12,886 nucleotides of DNA from Candidatus Iainarchaeum sp. (GTDB lineage Archaea; Micrarchaeota; Micrarchaeia; Anstonellales; Bilamarchaeaceae). Shown one piece after another: positions 5,358-9,904 of the stretch. The notes under the pieces are model-generated. The model did not search any database. It worked only from the letters and a program-made list of their open reading frames with translations, and had not been told where the DNA came from. Numbering within the stretch: the first letter of the stretch is position 1; every line of letters begins with the position of its first letter. The position numbers and the translations under genes are program-made. The DNA lies in the NCBI GenBank assembly GCA_028711485.1, contig JAQTSF010000014.1, positions 1 to 12,886 on the forward strand, in the 5' to 3' direction.

Positions 5358-5660
5358 ATGAATTTAATAAAAAATATCAATAAGATGATTCATTATTCCG
5401 AGGATGGAATATTAAGCAAGAGTATACTAAAAGAAGAAAAAATGGATGTTACTTTATTCTGTATGGCTAAAGGAACAAAACTTTCCGAACACACTTCTAC
5501 TAGAAAAGGTTTGGTTCATGTTTTAGAAGGGAAAGGTATTTTTTATTTAGAAGGAAAAAAGATAGAAATGACTCCAGGAGTTCTTATTTTTATGAAAGAA
5601 AATGCAGTTCATTCTCTGAAAGCTGAAAAAAACACTTCATTTATCCTAATATTAATGTAA
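5358..5660 (+). CDS. Small cupin-domain protein
   Basis: This 100-residue protein is essentially one cupin barrel. Motif 1 is the stretch GTKLSEHTSTRKGLVHVLEG (residues about 39-58), followed by the G..KIEMTPGVLIFM strand. Motif 2 is ENAVHSL with His near residue 86. The usual H-x-H of motif 1 is reduced: His45 and a later His54 remain, and the second metal histidine position is Ser/Thr-rich, so metal binding is uncertain. Ligand and reaction are unknown. A TATA-like TTTTTTAAAAAATTTA lies about 30 bases before the ATG. It diverges from the winged-helix regulator and shares its control region, so it may be a target of that regulator. Confidence 0.8.
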   Translation: MNLIKNINKMIHYSEDGILSKSILKEEKMDVTLFCMAKGTKLSEHTSTRKGLVHVLEGKGIFYLEGKKIEMTPGVLIFMKENAVHSLKAEKNTSFILILM

Positions 5661-5716
5661 AATTCGCAAGAAATCCATTGACTTAAGTCTGGGGATGAAT
5701 TGCGAATGCGAATTTT
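5659..5716. repeat. Long hairpin repeat, unit 1 (IS200/IS605- or REP-like)
   Basis: AAAATTCGCA (5659-5668, overlapping the cupin stop codon) pairs with TGCGAATTTT (5707-5716). Inside, GAAATCCA (5670-5677) leads into a small hairpin in which GACTT and AAGTC pair, then TGGGGATG. It is followed by a related unit with the same internal layout. The hairpin could also end the cupin transcript. Confidence 0.6.
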
Positions 5717-5721
5717 ACAGC

Positions 5722-5776
5722 TTTTCACGAATGGCGGAAATCCACGGGCTTTAGCCCGTGGTAGCCTTCGTGAAAA
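5722..5776. repeat. Long hairpin repeat, unit 2 (IS200/IS605- or REP-like)
   Basis: The outer stem TTTTCACGAA (5722-5731) pairs with TTCGTGAAAA (5767-5776). A 3-bp GGC/GCC follows, and then the inner stem CCACGGGC (5742-5749) with GCCCGTGG (5754-5761) around TTTA. The segment GAAATCCA at 5737-5744 repeats that of unit 1. A hairpin of the form CCACGGGCTTTAGCCCGTGG is typical of IS200/IS605-type ends and RAYT-mobilised REP sequences. No transposase is present in the window. Confidence 0.65.
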
Positions 5777-5800
5777 TTAACCTAGTAAAAAATAAGATAA

Positions 5801-5810
5801 TATTTAAATA
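5801..5810 (+). promoter_or_regulatory. TATA box of the nuclease-cluster operon
   Basis: TATTTAAATA lies with its centre about 27 bases before the ATG at 5833, giving a transcript that begins at or next to the start codon. No Shine-Dalgarno is seen before this ATG, which supports leaderless translation of the first gene. Confidence 0.6.
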
Positions 5811-5832
5811 ATCCTGATTTATTATTAGTTTT

Positions 5833-6378
5833 ATGAGCGAGAAAAAAGATTTTTGTTTTGCAGTTTATCAGGCATTTAAATCGAAAAATCAAAAAACTCT
5901 CAGAAAGTTAAATAAAAAAATACTTAATAAGGCTGTACTTTCATCTACAAAAGACTATTTTGACCTTGCGGTTTATTCCTATGTTCTTTCAAAAATTCTT
6001 TCAAAAAATCATTTTCTTTCGAAAGAGTATTCTAATTGGTTTGAAGCAATAGAAATAGATCTTATAGGATTAACAGAATCAGCAGATTCTTCAATTAAAA
6101 TATGGAACTCAGCAATTTCTTCTTTGAGAAAAACAATTTCTTCACTTGAAGAAGAAGATTCTAGATACATAATGTCAAACATAAAAAAAGGCGAACTTAA
6201 ATCCGCAGCAACTTTATATGCGCAGGGACTTTCTTTAGGTTTATCTTCGCAAGTTACAGGAATAGAAAAACAGGAAATACTGGAATATGCAGGAAAAACA
6301 ATGATGTTTGATAGAATGGAAGAAGAGATGGATATTTTTGAAAGACTGAAACACGCAAGAAAACTCGTGGGTGATTAG
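5833..6378 (+). CDS. Conserved-looking helical protein of unknown function, first gene of nuclease cluster
   Basis: This 181-residue, all-helical, lysine-rich protein was not recognised as a named family. The first half (residues 1-60) has a run of short helices around KSKNQKTLRKLNKKILNKAV. The middle has LIGLTESADSSIKIWNSAIS. The C-terminal part, LAQ-like GLSLGLSSQVTGIEKQEILE plus YAGKTMMFDR, has the look of a helix-turn-helix followed by a closing helix ERLKHARKLVGD. It abuts the PIN-like gene exactly (TAG then ATG), so the two are probably co-translated and may act together, for example as an adaptor or regulator for the PIN protein. No transmembrane helix or signal peptide is seen. Confidence 0.75.
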   Translation: MSEKKDFCFAVYQAFKSKNQKTLRKLNKKILNKAVLSSTKDYFDLAVYSYVLSKILSKNHFLSKEYSNWFEAIEIDLIGLTESADSSIKIWNSAISSLRKTISSLEEEDSRYIMSNIKKGELKSAATLYAQGLSLGLSSQVTGIEKQEILEYAGKTMMFDRMEEEMDIFERLKHARKLVGD

Positions 6379-7056
6379 ATGGCTGATTTACTTTGTGATG
6401 CAAGCTCATTAATTTCACTCACAAGAAATTGTTTTTCAAGTGTTCTTCCATATTTGCATACTAATTTCAGAATAAATTTCTTTATCTCTGAACATGTAGA
6501 AAAAGAAATTATTACTCATCCTCTCAATATCAAAACAAAACAATATGCTCTTTCAGCAATGCGGTTAAAAGATTTAATGAATAAAAAATATCTTACAAGA
6601 ATAGATGCAGATATTCATGAAAAATCTGAAAGAATTCTTAAAATAGCAAACAATATATTTTTCGCAAAAGGCCAGCCATTAAATATAATTCATTTAGGAG
6701 AGGTGGAATTAATCGCTCTTTCAGAACATCTCAATTTGGATACTCTATTAATAGATGAAAGAACAACAAGAATGCTTATAGAATCCCCTTTTTTATATAA
6801 AAAACATCTGGAAAAAGAATTCAAAGTGAATATAATGGTCAATAAACAAAATTTTTCCTTATTTCAAAATATGACCCAAAATATAAAAATAATAAGAAGC
6901 AGTGAATTGCTCATACTAGCTTATGAAAATGGTATGCTAGACAACTTAAAAAATCTTAAAAATGATATGCTTTCAGCAGCTCTTTATGGATTGAAATATT
7001 CAGGATGCTCTATTAAATTCAGTGAAATTGAAAAATTCATTAAGAATGTGAATTAG
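6379..7056 (+). CDS. PIN-like domain protein, putative ribonuclease
   Basis: This 225-residue protein begins LLCDASSLISLTRN, the typical first PIN strand with an acidic residue at Asp8. The mid-chain segment HLGEVELIALSEHLNLDTLL with IDERTTRMLIESP supplies the acidic residues expected of a PIN active site (GE-x-E and the D of IDE). The C-terminal 70 residues are an added helical part (from about FSLFQNMTQN onward). PIN domains usually cut RNA with Mg or Mn. The gene abuts its neighbours on both sides with no spacing, which argues against a simple toxin in a toxin-antitoxin pair, although the upstream helical protein could still be a partner. Activity is inferred from motifs only. Confidence 0.72.
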   Translation: MADLLCDASSLISLTRNCFSSVLPYLHTNFRINFFISEHVEKEIITHPLNIKTKQYALSAMRLKDLMNKKYLTRIDADIHEKSERILKIANNIFFAKGQPLNIIHLGEVELIALSEHLNLDTLLIDERTTRMLIESPFLYKKHLEKEFKVNIMVNKQNFSLFQNMTQNIKIIRSSELLILAYENGMLDNLKNLKNDMLSAALYGLKYSGCSIKFSEIEKFIKNVN

Positions 7057-7707
7057 ATGAATTCTGTTAAAATTATTATGGATGATCGGGAAGATGAAGA
7101 ATTCTCAAAATACTTTTCCGAATTAAATGTTGAGCTAGAAGTAAAAAGACTTTTAGTAGGAGATTTTATCTGTTCAGATGATACTGTAATAGAAAGAAAA
7201 ACAAGAAGGGATTTCGAGAGTTCAGTAATTGACAGAAGATTGTTTAATCAAATTGAAAATTTAAAGTCTAATTATAAAAATGTAATAATTATAATTGAAG
7301 GTGAAGGAAAAGAAGAGAGTTTATCAAGAGAAGCTTTAATGGGCACATATGCCTTTTTGGTAACCAACTCCATTGGATTATTTTTCACCAGAAATATTTC
7401 TTCAACTTCAGAAATAATTTATTCTATTGCGAAACATGAGCAGCTTTCAAAAAAATCTTCTTTTTCTCTAAATGCAAAAAGAAAAACAAATAATCTATCC
7501 CAATCCCAAAGAGCGATTATAGAATCTTTTCCAATGATTGGACCAAAATTAGCGAAATCCTTATTGGAAGAGTTTGGTTCTTTAGAAAATGTAATTAATG
7601 CAAAAGAGGAGGAACTTCTAAAAATAGATAAACTTGGTCCAAAAAAAGTAAAAATATTCAGGAAAGTTGTTGAAACGGAATATAACAGCGATGAGGATCC
7701 TATATAA
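7057..7707 (+). CDS. XPF/ERCC4-type structure-specific nuclease with HhH domain (short form)
   Basis: This 216-residue protein has an ERCC4 nuclease domain at about residues 3-130. The key motifs are DDRED (9-13), GDF (35-37) and ERKTRRD (46-52), the classic ERKx3D metal site. A double helix-hairpin-helix follows at about 148-205 (FPMIGPKLAKSLLEEFG, then IDKLGPKKV). It lacks the N-terminal helicase of euryarchaeal Hef and so resembles the short crenarchaeal XPF, which cuts branched DNA such as flaps and forks as a dimer. No obvious C-terminal PCNA-binding motif is visible; the tail is acidic (NSDEDPI). It abuts the PIN-like gene and is followed after 22 bases by the metallo-beta-lactamase gene. 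Confidence 0.9.
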   Translation: MNSVKIIMDDREDEEFSKYFSELNVELEVKRLLVGDFICSDDTVIERKTRRDFESSVIDRRLFNQIENLKSNYKNVIIIIEGEGKEESLSREALMGTYAFLVTNSIGLFFTRNISSTSEIIYSIAKHEQLSKKSSFSLNAKRKTNNLSQSQRAIIESFPMIGPKLAKSLLEEFGSLENVINAKEEELLKIDKLGPKKVKIFRKVVETEYNSDEDPI

Positions 7708-7729
7708 TTATTTTTGTTCATAATATATT

Positions 7730-8614
7730 ATGAATCTTCCTTTAAGCAACTATTCAATAGGTCTGGATTGCTCAGAGGGAGAATTGTCTTTTGTTTCTCA
7801 TGCACATTCTGATCATTTAAATGGTTTAAAATCAAAAGAGAATATTCTTTGTACTTTAGAAACAAAAGAATTAGGAGGACTTAAAGGAAATATCTCTTCT
7901 TCAACAAAAAATATTTCACTTTTGGAAGCAGGCCATATGCTTGGTTCAAGGCAATTATACTTGGAAGAAGATGGAAAAATAATAACATATACAGGTGATA
8001 TAAGATTAACTCCATCTATTTTATTCAAAGGGGCTGAAATAAAAGAAACAGATGAATTGATTATAGAAGCTACATACGGAGATCCTTCTTTTAGATTTCC
8101 GGATAATGATAAAGTTTATTCTGAAATAGAAAAATGGGTAAAAGAAAATAAAGATAAAAATCTCTTAATAGGAGCCTATGAAATGGGAAAATCTCAAGAA
8201 ATAATAAAAATTCTTAATCAATACTGTTCCGAAGTTCCCATAGTAAATGAAAGGATTGCAAAACTTTCAAATATATATAATGATTTTGGAAAAAAGATGG
8301 AATTTATAAAAGTTGGAACAGAGGAGGCAGAAGAGGTTATGAAAGGACCTTTTGTTGCAGTTGTTCCTCCAAAACACTCAAAAAAATATTTTGCCTCTCG
8401 TATTGCAAATGCATTCAACAGAGATACACTATGTGCTTTTGCCTCAGGATGGACTTTAAAGTATAAGTTTAATGTTCATAAAGGATTTCCTTTAAGTGAT
8501 CATGTTTCTTTCTATGATATTAAAGAATATATACAACAAAGCGGTGCAAAAAAGGTAAAATTCTTCTGCGGAGACTCTAGCTATTTGGAGAAAGAGTTTA
8601 AAAATCTTTTATAA
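7730..8614 (+). CDS. Metallo-beta-lactamase-fold nuclease candidate (SNM1/beta-CASP-like)
   Basis: This 294-residue protein has the metal motifs of the fold: HAHSDH (His24, His26, Asp28, His29), AGHMLGS (His69) and YTGD (Asp90). EATYGDP follows near residue 112, and a late His lies in LSDHVSFYDI near residue 268. The AGHMLGS and EATYG segments are typical of nucleic-acid-processing members such as SNM1/Artemis, CPSF-like enzymes and predicted mRNA exonucleases, not of lactamases. Residues about 125-235 fill the place of a beta-CASP-type cap. No KH domain precedes it, so it is not aCPSF1. The start ATG at 7730 is 22 bases after the XPF stop, with A/T-rich sequence between. Whether DNA or RNA is cut cannot be told; the neighbours suggest repair. 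Confidence 0.82.
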   Translation: MNLPLSNYSIGLDCSEGELSFVSHAHSDHLNGLKSKENILCTLETKELGGLKGNISSSTKNISLLEAGHMLGSRQLYLEEDGKIITYTGDIRLTPSILFKGAEIKETDELIIEATYGDPSFRFPDNDKVYSEIEKWVKENKDKNLLIGAYEMGKSQEIIKILNQYCSEVPIVNERIAKLSNIYNDFGKKMEFIKVGTEEAEEVMKGPFVAVVPPKHSKKYFASRIANAFNRDTLCAFASGWTLKYKFNVHKGFPLSDHVSFYDIKEYIQQSGAKKVKFFCGDSSYLEKEFKNLL

Positions 8615-8615
8615 A
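8607..8615 (+). promoter_or_regulatory. TATA box for the hairpin leader / tRNA-His transcript
   Basis: TTTTATAAA overlaps the end of the metallo-beta-lactamase gene. A start about 25 bases downstream falls at about 8638, right at the hairpin beginning at 8639, rather than just before tRNA-His at 8699. No better TATA box lies closer to the tRNA. Confidence 0.5.
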
Positions 8616-8638
8616 GAAGAATTATTCCATAATAGTTT

Positions 8639-8687
8639 GAATGGCCATCTTCTTGAACTCCCTTTGGTTGTTCAAGTCTGGCCATTC
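8639..8687 (+). ncRNA. Two-part hairpin in the tRNA-His leader (unclassified RNA, weak H/ACA resemblance)
   Basis: GAATGGCCA (8639-8647) pairs with TGGCCATTC (8679-8687). After a small internal loop (4 and 2 bases), CTTGAAC (8652-8658) pairs with GTTCAAG (8670-8676) around an 11-base loop. The sequence ACA follows at 8690-8692, 14 bases after the base of the upper stem. That geometry resembles archaeal H/ACA guide RNAs, but the apical part shows no kink-turn, so the class is open. It lies between the box A at 8607 and tRNA-His, so it would be made as a 5' leader and released by RNase P. Confidence 0.45.
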
Positions 8688-8714
8688 GTTACACTCATGG
8701 CCACGATAGTATAG

Positions 8715-8745
8715 TTTCTTGTATTCGATTATACAAGAAGTGCAA
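8715..8745 (+). other. tRNA-His intron 1 (D loop, 31 nt)
   Basis: A 9-bp hairpin TTCTTGTAT/ATACAAGAA (8716-8724, 8731-8739) fills most of the insertion. G10-T13 (GTAT) pairs with GTGC (8740-8743), giving a four-pair central helix with two G-U pairs. The bulges are AG|T on the left and AA|T on the right, leaving a D loop AG-T-GG-TA. This is a good bulge-helix-bulge at a non-canonical position. Confidence 0.85.
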
Positions 8746-8766
8746 TGGTAGTATGGGGGCCTGTGG

Positions 8767-8840
8767 TAATTTTTTGGCTTAAGTTTTTCAAATGCCAAAA
8801 AATTAACTAAAAGGCATGAGGTATTTCTCATACTTCGGAA
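8767..8840 (+). other. tRNA-His intron 2 (canonical 37/38, 74 nt)
   Basis: It begins after G37 (8766) and ends before A38 (8841), with a right bulge AA|A. Loop bases 32-35 (CTGT) pair three of four with TCGG (8835-8838). A perfect 12-bp hairpin TAATTTTTTGGC/GCCAAAAAATTA opens the intron, and a second hairpin, ATGAG/CTCAT, lies near the end. Both blocks resemble tRNA-Glu intron 1. Confidence 0.9.
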
Positions 8841-8881
8841 AGCCCTAGGCCCGAGTTCAATTCTCGGTCGTGGCCTTGAAA

Positions 8882-8887
8882 TTTTTT
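8882..8887 (+). terminator. T-run terminator after tRNA-His
   Basis: Six T residues begin seven bases after the tRNA 3' end, and further T-runs follow up to 8895. Archaeal RNA polymerase stops at such runs. The convergent Nmd3 gene ends at 8897, so the gap of about 20 bases is purely A/T-rich. Confidence 0.45.
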
Positions 8888-8896
8888 ATAAAAATT

Positions 8897-9523
8897 TTAT
8901 TTTTCAAATCTAATAGCAAAAGTAGTTCTATATAATCTTCTACCTTCTTTCTGGGTAAACAATTTCCTGCTTATTTTATAACTATAACTTATTTCTTTCA
9001 AAAGTTCAAAAACCGCCTTAGAACTTCCAACAAACAAATCAATTCCTTCTCTTTTTTCTTCAACCTTTGTAACAAATGTTTTGCTTCCCAGAAGAGTAAT
9101 AAGTTTTTTTGAATTGCTGTTAATTCTATGTCTGTCTCCTCTTAATTGAATTATTGCCTCATAGTATCCCCCGCTTCTTCTAGAACAGCTAGGACATATT
9201 GTTTTCTCAAATTTGGTTTGGAATTCTCTATTTATCATATGAATTTCTCCATCCACATTATAATAAGCAACAGCAGTTCCGCTGTCCAAATAATAATCCA
9301 GTTTCTCAAAATCTCCTTTGAATTTTGAAGCTACATACTTTTCAATTGCCTTTTTATTATAAGGAACCCACCCTTCATTCACCCATATTTTTTTACATCT
9401 GGTGCATTCAACTATCCTTACTTTTTTTGGAATTTCAAATTTAAAATTATAACATTTAACACAAAAAGGACCGACGAACTGCCTCTCACTGCTCTTTGCT
9501 CCGCACTTTGGACATAGTATCAT
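8897..9523 (-). CDS. nmd3: Nmd3-family ribosome biogenesis protein (short form)
   Basis: This 208-residue protein has the Nmd3 zinc-finger pattern. CPKC is at residues 4-7, CVKC at 21-24 and CTRC at 40-43. A later CPSC is followed by RRSGGYYEAIIQLRG, the most typical Nmd3 segment. A C-terminal beta-rich domain (KTFVTKVEEKREGIDLFVGS onward) matches the expected nucleic-acid-binding half. In eukaryotes Nmd3 is the 60S export adaptor; the archaeal protein is thought to act in large-subunit maturation. It is shorter than many archaeal homologues. The start ATG at 9523 is about 25 bases from a palindromic TATA box, so the mRNA is probably leaderless. Confidence 0.88.
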   Translation of the reverse strand: MILCPKCGAKSSERQFVGPFCVKCYNFKFEIPKKVRIVECTRCKKIWVNEGWVPYNKKAIEKYVASKFKGDFEKLDYYLDSGTAVAYYNVDGEIHMINREFQTKFEKTICPSCSRRSGGYYEAIIQLRGDRHRINSNSKKLITLLGSKTFVTKVEEKREGIDLFVGSSKAVFELLKEISYSYKISRKLFTQKEGRRLYRTTFAIRFEK

Positions 9524-9544
9524 AGTTCTCTTTTTGATAGCAAG

Positions 9545-9552
9545 ATTTAAAT
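9545..9552. promoter_or_regulatory. Palindromic TATA box shared by nmd3 (-) and 68-residue gene (+)
   Basis: ATTTAAAT has its centre at 9548.5, which is 26.5 bases from the plus-strand ATG (9575) and 25.5 bases from the minus-strand ATG (9523). Both distances are those of leaderless archaeal promoters, so a single symmetric box probably drives both genes. Confidence 0.65.
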
Positions 9553-9574
9553 ATTTGAGAGTGAATATTCAATT

Positions 9575-9781
9575 ATGGGATTAGAAGAAGAACTGCAATC
9601 CACAAATACTGAGCTCAGATTCATTACACTTGAGCTTATGAAAATTGCAGAAAGAAGAAAAACAAGTTTCAGGGAGATTGCAAAAGAATATGTTCAGAAT
9701 GTTCATTTTATGCAGAGAACAGTTGAAGAAAACATAAAATCTTCCCAGGAAACAAACCATCCGGAATCAATATCTGATTGA
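9575..9781 (+). CDS. Hypothetical small helical protein, 68 residues
   Basis: The protein begins MGLEEELQSTNTELRFITLE and continues with LMKIAERRKTSFREIAKEYV and a third helix QNVHFMQRTVEENIKSS, then a polar tail. It is predicted to be all-helical and coiled-coil-like, without cysteines or membrane segments. It is not recognised. The well-placed TATA box (centre 26.5 bases before the ATG), the tight divergence from nmd3 and the balanced amino acid use argue that it is real. A ribosome-related role is possible only by neighbourhood. Confidence 0.68.
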   Translation: MGLEEELQSTNTELRFITLELMKIAERRKTSFREIAKEYVQNVHFMQRTVEENIKSSQETNHPESISD

Positions 9782-9796
9782 GTTAAATTAATTCTT

Positions 9797-9904
9797 GGTT
9801 TTGTATATGCTGAGACAGAAAAATATTTTTGTCTCATATATCCACAACCAAAGAGAGCAGACTTAAAAAATAAATCAGTATTACTTAGTTGGTTGTGTAT
9901 ATGC
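9797..9904 (+). promoter_or_regulatory. Repeated motif and alternative hairpins before the DUF2070 start
   Basis: GGTTTTGTATATGC (9797-9810) is nearly repeated as GGTTGTGTATATGC (9891-9904), which contains the DUF2070 ATG. Between them CATATATCCACAACC (9835-9849) is complementary to both copies, with two extra bases: 13 pairs with the start copy and 12 with the upstream copy. An inner stem GAGACA/TGTCTC (9812-9817, 9830-9835) supports the upstream hairpin. A TATA-like ACTTAAAAAATAAA near 9861-9874 could bypass the upstream part by starting transcription near the ATG. Confidence 0.45.

Larger units (their letters stand above)
8699..8875 (+). tRNA. tRNA-His(GTG) with two introns
   Basis: Acceptor stem GCCACGA (8700-8706) pairs with TCGTGGC (8868-8874). 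An encoded extra G(-1) at 8699 faces discriminator C73 at 8875, the identity pair of tRNA-His. T8-A9 are at 8707-8708. The D stem is GTAT (8709-8712) with GTAT (8751-8754, two G-U pairs). The anticodon stem is GGGGC (8756-8760) with GCCCT (8842-8846). The loop is C-T-GTG-G then A38 at 8841, so the anticodon GTG is at 8763-8765. The variable loop is AGGC. The T stem is CCGAG (8851-8855) with CTCGG (8863-8867) and the loop is TTCAATT. Introns interrupt the D loop and position 37/38; removing them leaves about 72 nt. No CCA is encoded. Confidence 0.95.

Noticed and set aside
8639..8692. A firm H/ACA guide RNA call for the tRNA-His leader hairpin
   Set aside because: The ACA and its distance fit, but the apical part lacks a kink-turn and no target could be tested, so only a weak resemblance is stated.
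8622..8831. A 69-codon minus-strand open frame over the tRNA-His region
   Set aside because: It covers both the leader hairpin and the tRNA exons and introns, which explain the sequence far better; the protein has no sensible composition or start signal.
9889..9900. TTG at 9889 as the start of the DUF2070 protein
   Set aside because: The ATG at 9901 is in frame, lies at a suitable distance from a TATA box, and the four extra residues add nothing to the family alignment.
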